A stretch of 64,000 bases of DNA from Blattamonas nauphoetae (Eukaryota > Preaxostyla > Oxymonadida), in NCBI GenBank assembly GCA_033064195.1, contig JARBJD010000218.1:62001-126000 (forward strand), given 5' to 3'. The notes beneath the pieces were generated by a model. It was given only the letters and a program-made list of their open reading frames with translations. It was not told the origin of the DNA and made no database searches. Positions 21,522-34,056 of the stretch are shown piece by piece (position 1 is the stretch's first letter; the number at the start of each line of letters is the position of its first letter). Position numbers and translations under genes: made by a program.

Positions 21522-23554
21522 ATGTCACAGATGGAGGAATTTCAAAGATATGAAAGTGAGTTCAAGACTGGCGATGAAACTGTCCAACACAAAATTGCAT
21601 TTTCTGTGTTCACAACGATCTCTTCAGGTGTGTCTGATTTTGGATTGTCATCTTTAGTTTTATTTATATGCATTTTCTGTTCATCTGAAGACACATTCTT
21701 CCCTTCTTTGTGATATCTCAGACCCATCGAAAATGAAAGAACGAAGTGAGATTGGGATTCGGAGTGGATTGTTGGAGAGATTTTCGGAACGACTTTCGTC
21801 GGACTGTCCATCCACTCTTTCTGTGTGTCTCCCTTCTTCTCTCCATATGATGATATTTCTGATTCTCTTTCTGATTCTCTCTTTCTTTGATTTTGTGATG
21901 GATTGTGTGTGTTCAGGCGATTCTGTCGAATGTGATTGACTCTATGGTGAAATCAGTGCTGACTGGACAACAACCATCTCGAATTGACTTGATTCATTCT
22001 CTCCTTAAGCTCTCCTCCGTTTGTTCCTCTCTTTCCTCATTTCTTCATTTTCTCCTGTTCTTATTGTTGTTCTCGTCGTTATTTTGTTGATCAGCATTCA
22101 GACAGTTCGTTGTCAACACCAGCCGCACACTCACTTGGGTCTGATCTCTTCTCTCTTCTTCATCATTCTTTCCTCTATTCTCTTCTTTCATCTCTCTCCT
22201 TCATTTTCCCTCTATTCCTGTTTTGATTTGTGTTTGGAGTCATCTGTGCCGAGGACGTCTTCCATCTCAGGAATTGGAGGGAGTGTTGAGTTCGGGAATT
22301 GTTGAGAGACTTTGTACTCGAATCGAGACCAAATCAAGCGAACTGGATGTTCTGCCAACACTTCTTGTTTTGGACACATTCTGTTCAGTATTGAAGCAGA
22401 TTATCTCCTCATATTCACAATCAAATGAATCAGATGCGCAGAAAGACTGGGAGAGGCACTTTCAGAACGAAGTGTTGTCCATCTCCAACCACATCTCCAA
22501 TGTTGAGAGCTGTGAACAGGCCCTCTCTCGAATCGAACAGGCAACTCTGACATTTGGTCGATCATTCCAAAACATTGAGAATATTGAGAACATCGAGAAT
22601 GGCGAGAAGACTCGGAAATTGCAGGATATGGTGGGAGGGATGATTCTTCGTTATTTCCGAACGTCGATTCAATCGCCATCGAAGGGGGAGATTGGGAAAG
22701 GTGGGTTTGACTTGGCAGCTGTTCGGAGGGAGATGGAGGACAAATTGAGACGGATCGAAGCAGAAATTGAAAAGGAGAAGGAAGACATGGAAGCGGCACG
22801 AGAAGCTGCAAGGAAGGCGGAAGAGGAGAGACAGAGAGAGTTCTCGAGGAAGATGAGAGAGATGGAAGAAACGAAGAAACTTCTCGAAAAGTGGATTGAA
22901 GAAGGAAAACAGAGGGAGGAAGAGAAAAAGAGAGAAGAGGAAAGGCAGAGAGAAGAGGAAAAGCAGAGAGAAGAGGAAGAGCGACGAAGGATGAGCAAGG
23001 AAGGAGCAGCAGCAATCGAAGTGTTCCAACAAGACAAGTTCACTCTCCTTGGCAACAAGTTCACAAGGACTGACAGTGGCTGGAAGACTTTATTGTCGCA
23101 TTCATTTGGACCACATGTTGTTCGAATGACTTTCATCATCCGCTCTGTTGGAGATTCCTTTTTCTTCGTCGGTCTGATTTCCGCAGCATTGACAGAGCAA
23201 GCAAAGACGTTCGACAATCCTGTTGGAAATTTGAAAGGAGGAGCTGGATGGGTCCTTCACCCTTCTCATCTGAGTGCGTATCAAAATGAAAGAGAGCACC
23301 ACAGCGGATCAGCTTACAAGGCAGTCGTAGATGGACAGCGAGTGGTGTTGGAGGCAGATGGACGAGAAGGAAAGCGAACATTGAAGCTGTCGCAAGATGG
23401 AGAGACACAGCCAGTCTTCTTCTCCAACATTCCTGTTCCCTTCCGACTCGCCTTTCAGATGAGCTCAGACAAGAATTCAGTTCAGATTGTGTCAACTGAA
23501 GTGTTTAGCGAACCATCGATGGTTGGAGGGAGTTTAGAAGTGATGATGGACTAA
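21522..23554 (+). CDS. Coiled-coil/SPRY protein, paralogue copy 2, five exons
   Basis: Exons 21522-21627, 21722-21822, 21917-22018, 22106-22138 and 22271-23554 give 541 residues in one frame, with consensus AG acceptors throughout. Start chosen: MSQMEEF at 21522; MEEF at 21531 matches the only start in copy 1. A helical N-terminal region is followed by a tandem IENIENIEN stretch at about 22575-22605, a Glu/Arg/Lys coiled coil, and a C-terminal SPRY-like domain (FIIRSVGDSFFFVGLISAAL, GQRVVLEADGREGKRTLKLS, EPSMVGGSLEV). This is the most intact of the three copies and the best representative of the family. Confidence 0.87.
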
Positions 23555-23687
23555 TCCGAGCTCTGCTCTCTTCACACTCGCTCACTTCACTCTTCTTCAT
23601 TTTCATGCAATTGATACAAAACAGTTAAAATTTTTCAAAGTGTGGGGACGATTAAATTTTCCATTTTTGGTCCACACAGTTGTCTGA

Positions 23688-26600
23688 ATGAATACGCGCA
23701 ATTCTCGTTCTGAAACATCCATAAATCCTCTCTTCACTGATCGTGGTGACAATTATGTGACGAATAAGGCACTTTCTCAGGAGATTCCGACAGAATCTCT
23801 CGCATCGCATATCCACCATTTTGAAAGCATTGATGTGTATTTTTCGTGGACTGTGTGTTGTTTATTTAGTTTTCTTCCTTCGTGCAGACTTTGATGGAAT
23901 GGTTTGTTGAAGCGGTGATGGAAACAGAACTGTTCCGAAATGAACACCCCTCTGCTCCCCCTCTGACAAATGACAACATCCGAATTGACACATCCTCCAC
24001 AATCTTGATCTGTCTTCTCTCTTTTTTTTCCTTTCATCATCTGAACAGCTTTTCCATCCTCGCCAGACCAATCGCCGATTGCTGGTTCTCTCTCTTCAGA
24101 CATCTTCACCCTCTGCCATTTCTTTCTGCACATTCATCAGACTCTCCAAGAACACAATCGATTGATCATCCCCCTTGATCCAGAACACAAAGATATTGTC
24201 TTCTCCCACAACATGGTTGCTCTCGTCGAAAATTTTGTGGAATCTGGAGATCTCATTCTCCCAAATTCGTCTCCTACCGATCACTTCCAATCCTTTGTAC
24301 AATATTTTCGGAGTAATTCCGAAATGGGCAATTTTTCTCCTGATCCCTTTGTCCTCCACAATCTCGCCTCATATTTTGTCCAATTTGTTTGTCATCCAGC
24401 CAATCGCATGTCTTTTCTTCCTTCTCCCCACTCATTCCTAAACGGTGATCGTGTGAACGATTCACAACAGCTTCTCAATGTCGCAAAGAAGATAAAAGAA
24501 ACTCTCTCGATGGAGACAGTTCGGAATGCATATTACGACTGGAAAGAGTGGGTGACGATGATGGAGACGGTTGAAAAGGGAGCGGTATCATCGGTGTGTC
24601 TTCCTTTCACCTTATTGTTCTTTCAGAGTGATCTATCGTTCCTGCAATCTCGCTGTTTTCGAACCACCCTCCTTTCACTCCAAACGAAGCATCAACTTCG
24701 TGCTAACCCCCCTCAAACCGAAGAGAACAGCAGAACGGTCGTTTCCTCCGACAAGATCCACACACACATTCATCATCTTCCTTTTGAGACAGATGTGAGC
24801 ACGAATTGGATGAATCTCAGTTCATCTCTCCTCTCATCAACCATCTCCACCGAAACATCCCTTCCATCCCACCTTCTCTCTTCTCTCGACCACCGAACTG
24901 CCTCAACAGACAGCTCAGGTCTTTCATCAACCATCTCCACCAAAACATCACTCCCATCACATCTTCTCTCATCTCTCGACCACCGAACTTCCTCAACAGA
25001 CAGCTCAGGTCTCTCATCAACCCTCTCCACCAAAACATCTCGCCCATCCCAGCAATCATCATCTCCTTCTCAACACGTCTCTTCTGAACAGTTGATCTTC
25101 CAATCAGACTCCCTCGTTCGTCACTCTCGACAGACCCTCTCTTCCATTCATCTTATCCTCACACGACCACCTCCTCCATCCTTCCCATGGAGTATCCCTC
25201 GTTCATTCAAGTCAGAATCGGAACTGGACGCTCACATCCAACCGACACCTCACTTTGTTGATCAAAACGAGAAGTTCGACACATCAGTGTTCGACGAGAC
25301 AGATGACATGAGTTTGGTGGCATCGCTCCGTCGGTGTCGTGTGGTTGTCGAAACGACGCACTCCACACAATGCATTGTTGACGTCGACACATTCCGAACC
25401 CTCCTCGTATCTGGTCTGCACTCGTCCAATCTCACCGTCCAGTTCGAATGCTGTGATCTCTTTCTCGAAATAAGACAACTCCGTCCAATTGCCGACGATC
25501 CTCGCGAAAGACGATTACAGAGCCTCCAAAAAGCATTCCGCGATGGAACATTTTGGGAGAAAATGACACTCCTCATCTTGTGGGGGCTGTGGTACGACAA
25601 CAAAGCCCAAAAAGGACATCGGCAGATGATGGTTGAGTCAGATTTCGATTTCGACGGGTTTCTTTCGGCCGATCTTAGCGACACCAATCTCTTCGACACT
25701 GCGTGCATATTTGTCGGCAAAGTGATTTACAGCGCTGAAGTGTTGATGTCACATCGATGGAAGATGGACTTCCTTCTTTCGTTTGAGAAGAGGCATCGGA
25801 TGATGTCGCGTCTCTCCAGCGATCCGAGTCCATCTTCAGGTCAGAAACGATCAAGTCTGTTTCTCTCTCCAGCTGCAGCTGGTCTCGGCCTGCTCTTGTC
25901 TGTCTTTCGTGGCTACTGTTTCCCTTCAGCTCTGACGGAACTCATCACAACTGATCTCGACCCAAATCCGACAACATACTCACGTGGGGTGAACCCAGCG
26001 TACTTCTTCAACCACACCTCCATCGCCCCCAAACACAGACACTCCTTCTTCCCGATGGATCTGATGTTCGAGAGGTTCCTCCGCAACGACCCTGACGCAT
26101 TCTTCGATGGACGGCCAAGGATGGATGATCTCCCTTCGAGAAAGTTCCTCTTCACTCATTCTGTTGGTCTGCACGCCCTCCTCCGTCGATGCCCCCAGCT
26201 CAATCTCAATCAAACGGGACTTCACAATCTCATCATCATGCTCGTCGTCATGATATTACATCAGGAGATCACACAAGATGAGATTTACAAACTCTTCGCA
26301 AACTTCCCTCCTCCTCGACTCTTCAACACTCTGCTCTCCTCTCCACCCAACGTCAGAGCAACAAAAATACTTTGGGTCCATTTCCTGTTGTTCTTCACTT
26401 CCTTTTCACTCTTCACTGAACCCTTCGGAGCGTGCTCGTCGCTTGCCAAAGTGTTCAAGTTGTTGATTCGGTTCGAAAAGGAATTCGATGAGATCGAGCG
26501 GAAGTTGTTGAGACGAGCTGGGGATGTTGTTGTGTCTCTTCACTGGCTCAGCATTCCTGCTCCCTTCGACTCTCCCCTCCTCTGCCATCTTCCTTCTCTG

Positions 26601-27057
26601 GCTGGGGCTCAACGAGGACTCCTCCAAACTCTCTCCTCCCACTCTGGCATCCCCTCTCTCGCTCGACAACACCGATTTGAATCATCCCTTAGTAATCTCA
26701 TCACGGGGTTGAATGAAGGCTGGTTCTTCTCCTCCAGAGTCCACCTTCTGTCTCTTTATGTTCGTCATCTGAACTCCATTGGTATGGCTTCACAGTTGTC
26801 ATCCTTTCTCAGAGTTCGATTCTTCCACAATCGGAAGATGGCACATGAATTTCATCACTCAACATCTCCTGTTTGTTATTTCTCTTCTCTCACTTTTCTT
26901 CTCAGACATCCTGCTCCCGCACTCGTGTCTGCTGCCTTCGAGTTCTTCCATCGATTCGTCAGTGTCTCATCTGATGCTGTTCGGATGGAGTTGGTGAAGA
27001 AAGGTCTGTTGGATCATGTTGTGTTCGCAGTTTCGAATTCATCGTACATGGATGTTT
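23688..27057 (+). CDS. Large helical protein, unrecognised family, interrupted at its 3' end
   Basis: Exons 23688-23834, 23888-24011 and from 24100 on join in one frame. In-phase short introns probably lie at about 24592-24624 (GTGTG...CAG) and 26869-26905 (GTTTGTT...CAG); they contain no stop, so the frame stays open. The protein is about 1000 residues, with an imperfect Ser/Thr/Pro repeat at about 24820-25060 (two or three ~78-nt units encoding HLLSSLDHRTA) and a leucine-rich, helical C-terminal half. No named domain is recognised. At 27058 it meets a 7.0-kb insertion; at 34057 the frame resumes in phase with YEKGIAVIGILLSTIRRD. Confidence 0.8.
24828..25060 (+). repeat. Intragenic tandem repeat encoding Ser/Thr-rich units
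   Basis: Units of about 78 nt encode variants of SSTISTKTSLPSHLLSSL followed by DHRTASTDS. The copies are similar but not identical, and all keep the frame of the host gene, so the repeat is translated and probably forms a disordered linker. Confidence 0.7.
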
Positions 27058-27438
27058 ACACAAACCAGTGCTCATCAACAGGTTGAGTGAGTGAGACCCT
27101 GGGTCCATCAAAGACGGTCCATGGGTTGGCCGATCAACAAATACAATAATTAAAGTTTTATCTGTTGAAAGTTAAAATCCCAACTCGAGAGGTTAATCAT
27201 CGAGCCGGTTCTGCCCAAGTGGGGGCGATTGACGAGCAAAAAAGTGGGATCTGACCCATAGCTCCAGAAAAGCCCCAACGGGGATGAAAAACTGGAGAAA
27301 CCGAAAAGTCAGAATGACTAATGAAATGAAAACCACCAAAAGGTTACACCTTAAAACGCCGCAGTGCTAAAGACATACCGATGTCCTCTTTCAACTGCTG
27401 TGTGTCAGAGAAAAAGGTTGATGAGCACTGGTTTGTGT
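27058..27438. repeat. Short terminal module of locus I with 22-bp inverted repeats
   Basis: Perfect inverted repeats at 27058-27079 and 27417-27438 (ACACAAACCAGTGCTCATC at the outer end). The interior contains the structured region 27175-27321. It is 381 bp, close to the ~393 bp of the locus III module once the foldback insertion there is discounted. Confidence 0.9.
27175..27321. ncRNA. Putative structured RNA region in the locus I module
   Basis: Helices visible: ATCCC/GGGAT (27177-27181 with 27246-27250), CTCGA/TCGAG (27184-27188 with 27200-27204), GCCC/GGGC (27213-27226), CTCCAG/CTGGAG (27262-27267 with 27292-27297) enclosing CCCC-AAC-GGGG (27273-27283), and GTCA/TGAC (27308-27318). Most have counterparts with changed but still paired bases at 48264-48412. 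Unpaired segments such as GGTTCT, AGCAAAAAAG and CCAGAAA are conserved. Strand of transcription is unknown. Confidence 0.55.
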
Positions 27439-27642
27439 AAAGGATGTCGCAAGCTCCATCCGACACATAACCAGGGCTCATCAACAGGTTGAGATTTGAA
27501 AAGGACTAAAATCAAGTGGAAAGTGAAAATGAGAATAAGAAAAGAAGAGATCCTGAATGACTCTACCCATTTGCTCACTTCCACCAAGACTACGGCCGTG
27601 CTACCTCATATGCTGGCACCAGCAGTTGGCGAGCGAGGAGTC

Positions 27643-27852
27643 TTATCGACCGATGACGATTGGAGCTGAGTAGTAGTCGTCAACAGGGGGCAGACTCGAC
27701 TGACCAGTTGTAGTATCCTTTCCACCCACTCCCCGAGGTTGAGGAGAACTCGACTCATAATTGTCGGACGAAGAGAACTCGACCCGCAGAAGAGATTCTC
27801 GAATGTAGGCTCGCGAGTCGTGGTCACGGGCGGGAGGGGAGAGTGGATTCAC
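27643..27852 (-). pseudogene. Relic of a tyrosine recombinase C terminus, locus I
   Basis: The minus-strand frame ends VDDYYSAPIVIG, closely matching ADDYYSSPVLIG around the presumed nucleophilic Tyr of the recombinase at 50047-50970. It sits about 150 bp inside the terminal repeat, the same relative place as in locus III. The remainder of the gene is not recognisable here; the relic is broken. Confidence 0.65.
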
Positions 27853-28476
27853 AGCCTGTTTCCGCTGATATGTAGCTCAGCTTTTCTTCTCAATCCATCT
27901 CTCTCTCCCCTCAAGTCACTCCTTCCATGTGAGTTTTGCCTCTTGTGTCTCTACCCGCTGACTCACATCGAGTGTTGTCTCCTCCATTTCTATCTCTTCC
28001 GACCAGTCGCGTCTGCACTGTTGACATGTCCCTCTCTCCTCTCAATCAACACTCCCTCCGGACAACAAGATGACGATGTAAATCGTCTTTCATCGCTCAT
28101 CGGCACTCCCTGCCTCTTTCACTCCCACTTCTTTCACCAATCTTTCCATTTGGAGATTGGTCTCGGTATTGACACTAATAGTCGATCAGCTCAAAGTAGC
28201 AGCTACTGATGTCGAGGTTACGTTAAAGCATCAGGACTCGAAAGGTTGTCAAAAAGTCATTTGAGGGAAGGTTAACTGCTGCTCTCTACTTCGACGAAGG
28301 CGGTGGTTGAGAGGAATATGCTGACGAAAGTGCGAAGCATGCCCGTATTCATACTGTCCTCTTTCCCCAGAGATGTCCAAAAAACATCTCGCATTCCCTC
28401 CCAACTCCGCCGATCCAGTTTCCGTTCCGCTACCAATTGTGCGGGTGCTGTGGGAGATATCCATTCTGGAACCATA

Positions 28477-30686
28477 CAGCTCGACTAGTTCTGAATTGTA
28501 TTTTAATTATTCAGAAATGAACATAATTGTTCAGAAATGTGTTTTGATTGTTCAGAAATGAACATGATTGTTCAGAAATGAATTTTAATTTTTCAGAAAT
28601 GAACATGAATTATTCGTAAATGAACAGTGATTTTTCTGAAATGAACAATGATTATTCGGAAATGAACAGTGATTGTTCAGAAATGAACGGCTCTTTTTCG
28701 GATTTATTTATGAGACCACTCGTTTTAGAAAAGACTGACAGAACGAAGGGAAACACTCTTGTGTGGTGAATTATTGATGAAGCAGTTTATTCTTCAGGTT
28801 CTTCCACTCGTGGTCCGTGGTCTGGTGGCATGATTGCTTGCGGACTTGGAGCATGTGGGCCGTTCGAATCGCGGTTGAACTGTTCTTGTGTTCGATTGAG
28901 AGCCAAATCACCTCGGCGAGCGACAATTGGATGAAGTCTGAGAGACACAAATCTGATGGCCGCGGATATCTTCCGATGAGGAATTGCACTGAGAGATTCC
29001 GAAAGATGAATCCGCAGTTGATCCTCTGTTCTGACATGAGAAGGAATCGAACTCCCACCTTTCCACATGCCAAAGACGTACTCGATCGGATTCAACTCAC
29101 ATGAATTTGGTGGAGTGAACAGAGTTGTGTAATTTTTCGATCTGATGAGCTCTTTCACCTCATCCGTCTTGTGCAAGCCAACATTGTCCATAATCAGTGT
29201 GCAGCTTTCATTCGTTCTTCTTTGAAGGGACTCAAAAAGTGAGAGGAGGAAATGTTGGAATTCAAGAGCAGACACAGTTCCTTGAACCCACGTCACATGA
29301 ACAACACCCCACGCTTCAGAGATCGCTGTGATTGCAGTGAGATTTTCCGTTTGCAATCGACGAACTCGTTGAAGGCAACGCTGACCGATTGGAGCACGAC
29401 CTTGATTTTGGAAGCAGGTCTTGTTGAAGGAAGTTTCGTCGATGTAGACAGCAAATCCACCTTGAGAGAATGTTGTTGCGTATCGCTGAAGATAGTCGAG
29501 TCTCGCGTCCTTTGTTTCCTCCGAATTGCGTTCGTGTTGGAGCAGTTCGACTTTCTTCACAGTGAACTTTGTACACCCGTGTTCCACCATTTTTGGTGAA
29601 GTTAGGTGAGCATTGATTGTCGACACTGCAACCGATGTTCCATGATTCTCCTCGACGAGAGTTTTGAGTTCTTCTCCCTTCAAGAGTGGGTTTTGAAGAA
29701 TTGCATCATTCATTGATCGTGAAATTTCTGGAGTGATTTTTCGATAGACTGCTCCCCCATGAGGCTTGGGAGCAGGTTTTCCAGATGCGATGTTGTTGAT
29801 TGTTCCTTTCGAGATGTTCTACTTTTCGACAATCAAATCGTACTTCTTCCCTTCCTTCACTTCATCGAGGACCAATTCGCGTTCACGAGGCGTGAGAATG
29901 GTGTATGATCGTCGGGGCTTTGGGGCAGGACGAGAAGTTGGACGACCACGTTTCATCTTCTGAGGAGCTGGTAGTTCAACAAACTCATGAGGATCTTGTG
30001 GAAGAAGAGGTTCAGGTGGGCTTGCACTATCAACTGCTTCAATTCTTTCTGGCAAGAGTCTTCGAAGTTCATCTTTCGATCGTTTGAGACTTGTTCGAAT
30101 AAAATCCTGACTGAATCCGCCTGTGAGAAGCCCATCCTGCTGACTTTCCATCCCAGATTCACAATCAACAACTTCATCACCAAAGAACCATCCATCCGAT
30201 TCGTTGAGAGATTGGTATTGTATTTGTCTTTCGGTGATCGATGAGTTTTGAGACTCGTCAGTCTCAGATTCATCATCGATGAGAGAAAAGGAGCGTTCCA
30301 TGAAATTTCGCGATGATTTTCCAGAAAAACCTTCTCCGTTTATCATCTGATATCGCAATTGGAAATGGCTACGCGTAATTTTTTTAGACAATTTAAGGGT
30401 CCGATCAACCTTTTTTCATTTTTCAGAAGCCTGAATATAGCTTCTAAATTGCATCTGGACAACTCATTTTGATCCTTCATTTATGAAAAATTAGTATTCA
30501 TTTCAGAAAAATCACTGTTCATTTGGGAAGAATCACTGTTCATTTCTGAACAATCTCTGTTCATTTCTGAACAATTATGTTCATTTCTGAAAAATTAAAG
30601 TACATTTCTGAACAATTATGTTCATTTCTGAATAATTAAAATCTATTTCTGAAAAATTAAAATGCATTTCAGAACTAGTCGAGCTG
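28477..30686 (-). mobile_element. Tc1/mariner-like DNA transposon nested in locus I
   Basis: Flanked by TA at 28475-28476 and 30687-30688. Ends start CAGCTCGACTAGTTCTGAA in inverted orientation. Long subterminal zones of about 200 bp at each end (28495-28700 and 30470-30670) consist of roughly ten copies of an ~18-bp motif related to ATTGTTCAGAAATGAACA, oriented inward from each end. The transposase is on the minus strand. Length 2210 bp. Being inserted in the older locus I element, it is the younger of the two. Confidence 0.93.
28787..30391 (-). pseudogene. Tc1/mariner transposase with one in-frame stop
   Basis: The minus-strand frame from 30391 to 28787 is open except for a TAG at about 29819, between DLIVEK and NISKGTINN. 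N-terminal part: acidic region, an AT-hook-like GRPTSRPAPKPRR, and a helix-turn-helix (TPRERELVLDEVKEG, ISKGTINNIASG). Catalytic part: YIDETSFN, LIMDNVGLHKTDEV, and FTPPNSCELNPIEYVFG, the D, D, E motifs of the IS630/Tc1/mariner DDE_3 endonuclease. The single stop suggests a recent loss, or a site of readthrough. Confidence 0.88.
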
Positions 30687-33600
30687 TATCCGATGATGTT
30701 GACTTCTGCCCGACCAGATTCTTCATTCCTTCGGGCCCCAAGTCCAACATGTTTCTAATTTGACTGTACTCATCTCTGACAACACCTTCCGACCACGATG
30801 GAAATAATAGGTTGACGGTTCCGATGGTGAGTTCCGAACTGTTTCTCAGAAGCATTTCCTACAATGCGGGATGATCTGTGCTGTGACTGGTTAGCGATTG
30901 GCCGTCAAGTCCTTGTCAGCCAATCAGTAGAAAATGATTCACGTTCGCTTTGATTTGCATTGAGGACCGTCCCCTTGAAAGGCACTCTGATGTTGGTCAG
31001 AGTAGGTCATGCTGGTGGTGTGAACTATCGACCAGCGAATATGCCAGTTAAGTTTTCTGGATTACTATACAACCACATCCAGTCTGACTCTTCCCCTTCT
31101 CCAAAGGTGACTTTGTGCTGGTCTGTTGAGATGCCGCACTCTTCACATCAACGTGTATGGTTGAACTGTATGGCGAGAGACCAGTTGAGCTTGGATCTCC
31201 AACCCAATCTGTCTTTTCCTGTGCGATGACATGCCTTTCATGCGTGTGAGACAGAGGATGTTTAGCCCATTCAGGGTGAGGGGTTCAGAATGAGAAACGT
31301 GTTTCTCTGATTCTCGATGATTCTGTTGAATGAGTGGGGTTCGACGATGCCTGGTGCGAGCAACCTGTCTCTCGGCTTTAGCCTGTCTTGTTCTTGAGAT
31401 GTCGTTGAAGAGAGTTAAATTTGATTCGTCGTCGACTTGTGACTAGGGAAACACATTGCTCTTGTTGGAGAGACTGGTCGCGTCCTCTTATTGGCGGCAA
31501 TCAGAACGGATAGTGCGAGAAAGCTGGACTTGGACGTTCTCCGGACTGTCCTTCCTCTTCAATTTTGCCTTTCGCTGTCAACTCTCCCCTGGGCATCATG
31601 ACCGTTTACAGTCCCACAATTTCGTTGCTCCCGACGATTGAAGAGTCGTGGACAATTCGGAGGAGATTTCTCTCACTCTCCTTCTTCTCCGCGCCTGTTA
31701 CGTTAAGCAGTGTCCGTTTCGAGAATCCTACCATCGTTTCACTTCAAACTCCGGATAATTTTGAGTCATGGTCTTGTAATTTATTCCATTCCTGTCAGCG
31801 CTGGCGAAGGATGAGTGGCGTTTCATCCTTTCACACCATTCGTGCAACGGTTGTTTTCCTCATTCGTGTTTTCTTTTCAGCGAGTGTTTCAACAAAGAGA
31901 TTTCGAGATCATCTGTAATGTGATATAATCCTTTTGGAGGACCTGAGCGTGAACAAGAATCAGTTCAAGTGTCGACGTCGTCGAGTTCAGCCTGTCCCAC
32001 TGGTGGGACAGAAGGTGCTTGTTCGAGGATGGGGCTGGAGGCTGATACAATCCTGAAAGGTGACGACGGAAATGGGAACTGACGATTGTCGTCGAAATGT
32101 GTACATTTTGTGATTTTCTGAGATTGGTCATTCCTATCCTTGTTTACAATCTCAACTTCGTTGTCGTTCCCAAAAGAGGTTGTTTGCCTGTCAGCACTAA
32201 ATAATTTCACTTGTAATCGATCATATTTCAGTCCTTTGGTCGTTTTGAGGTAAGTTCATCTGCCGTGAAACTTTGAGTCTGCCGGGGGGATCAGTTGTCC
32301 AATTGAGCTTGAGACAGTATTGATATCGAATCAATGAGAGATGTGCGGAGATGAAATGATCTGTTGAATCACGATTGCTTGTCAATTGAGGTGATCGGGG
32401 CGTTGATACGTTGATTACTGACCAAGTCATGGTGGAACTCCGTTGTTCTTTTGTGCTTGATTTCCCTCCCTAACTCGCCAGAGAATGTCCATCAACAGTG
32501 TATCCCAAAAGGAAGACCATTTCTTCCTTGCAAGGGGATCAAGTGTCCAGGTCTGACATGTTTGGCTCTGAGCCAAAATGCGCAAGATCGCCGTGATACT
32601 GTCGTCGGAGACGTGATCAAATTGATGTAAATGGTGAGTTATACGAAATGGTGACAGATTTTGAGATGATAGTGACGAGTGTTGATTCGCTTTATGTCCG
32701 GTATTGGATGGTGCGTGGTTTCATTTTACCCCGCTGCTGGACGGGATGAAATCACGCAACCAAGGTCACTAATTGCTGATTCTAGCAATTCAGAGGTGCC
32801 TTTATCTTTCATTGGCTTCGAAGGTAGAGTTGGATCCTTCTACATGGCAGAGTCCATCTAACGAGGTTGTCTTGTAATAATCTGTCACGTTTCACCCAGT
32901 TGGATATCAGAATACTATTGAGTCGAGTCGTAATGCTTTTCTTGCAGTTTACAGCCAATTTTAGTCCGAGCAGAGCAGGCGGAGCGGTGCTTCTCAAATC
33001 TGGTAGAAAAGCCTCCGCATGATATTGAAATGCTGTGGATAAACTGTTTGACCTTCTTTTTATTGTCCAAGTCTCCTCCTCGCTCGCAAGTCCAAGTTCC
33101 TTGAGTGCAACGGTTGGCACGAAAAAGTGGTCGCTTGATTGGACGAATTTCATGATGAATCCTGTCACTTCTGGATCTGTTGTTCACTTCGCATGCTAAT
33201 CATGATACTTCTGAATCTGGTGATCGTTCGGATGTAATACCGAGATACTTTTTCGCCCTCCTTTCTATGATCCGTGGAGAGTCTTGTTGTTATTATGAAT
33301 GATATCGGCAGTCAATACTCCAACGTTAGCACTGTCTTGAGTACTGAGGAACGTTATTAGTGCACAATTATCCATTCGTGGTTGTACTGAGACGCAAGTA
33401 TGATTGGTGTGTAATGCAAAGGTATTGTCTGGTTCAGATTCCAAGCTTGTAAAACAGACGGATTATCTCATCCTCTGTATTAACTTTCAACCTTGTCACG
33501 ATCCTTCGCTTGAGAGAGGATAGAACTGAACAACTTGAAATTGATGTCGTGAGGCATCGTGTGAATCACTTTGCTGATTTCAGGGCTCACAAGATCGGAG

Positions 33601-33956
33601 AGATTGTCGATGCCTGTATCCTCCTCGTCGTCCAACTTTCGAATCGGGTCATGGATCTTCAAGAGTGATCGATCCTCTTCAATTTCCCAGTCTTGCTTGT
33701 CGACTTGTAAAACATTCATATTGAGAGATCTCAATTGAATCCACTTGTAACCCCTGTCTTGAGTGGGTAGTTGAAATAACTGAGGTGATGATGCCATCGG
33801 GAGATACTTGTGCGAGCCTTTTGTGGCGAGATTGAGGAGAACGACTGAGTGAAGAAATTGTATTTCTGTTTGATCAGTATGAATTAAGTGATGATCAAAG
33901 AAAGATAGTTCGTTAAAAATAGACGAGGAGGTCAATTTGTTTCGATTGGTATTTTA
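30687..33956. other. Interior of locus I element, no recognised domain
   Basis: Minus-strand frames of moderate length (33480-33935, 32809-33168, 32221-32430) look protein-like but match no family I can name. I looked for reverse transcriptase, RNase H and protease motifs and found none convincing. The region is old and broken. Described as a fossil only. Confidence 0.45.
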
Positions 33957-34004
33957 GATCGGCCAACCCATGGACCGTCTTTGATGGACCCAGGGTCTCA
34001 CTCA

Positions 34005-34056
34005 CTCAACCTGTTGATGAGCCCTGGTTATGTGTCGGATGGAGCTTGCGACATCC
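34005..34056 (-). repeat. Right 52-bp terminal inverted repeat, locus I
   Basis: A perfect inverted match to 27442-27493. Adjacent subterminal bases 33957-34004 extend the match to the outer end of the short module at the other side of the element. Confidence 0.92.

Larger units (their letters stand above)
27058..34056 (-). mobile_element. Compound-ended tyrosine-recombinase-type element, locus I
   Basis: The short module (27058-27438, 22-bp inverted repeats) abuts a large part bounded by perfect 52-bp inverted repeats (27442-27493 and 34005-34056). The repeat begins GGATGTCGCAAGCTCC, and the subterminal sequence of the right end (33957-34028) is repeated inverted at the outer end of the module (27064-27135). 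A tyrosine recombinase relic lies near the left end on the minus strand. A Tc1/mariner element of 2.2 kb has inserted into it. The coding interior is old and broken, with several breaks. It interrupts the host gene at 23688. The ITR plus internal-complement layout recalls DIRS-type elements, but I see no reverse transcriptase, so the family stays open. Confidence 0.85.

Noticed and set aside
27175-27321. Group I intron, tRNA-derived SINE or delta-like ribozyme as the identity of the structured region
   Set aside because: The GGTTCT motif recalls a tRNA B box, but no A box, P3-P7 core or delta-type double pseudoknot could be laid out by eye.
28249-33168. CRISPR-like array, suggested by the regularly repeated motif at 28500-28700 and 30470-30670
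   Set aside because: The repeats are contiguous variants at the ends of a DNA transposon, without unique spacers, in a eukaryotic setting.
30687-33956. Reverse transcriptase or RNase H in the locus I element, which would make it DIRS-like
   Set aside because: No convincing catalytic motif was found on either strand; the family is left open.
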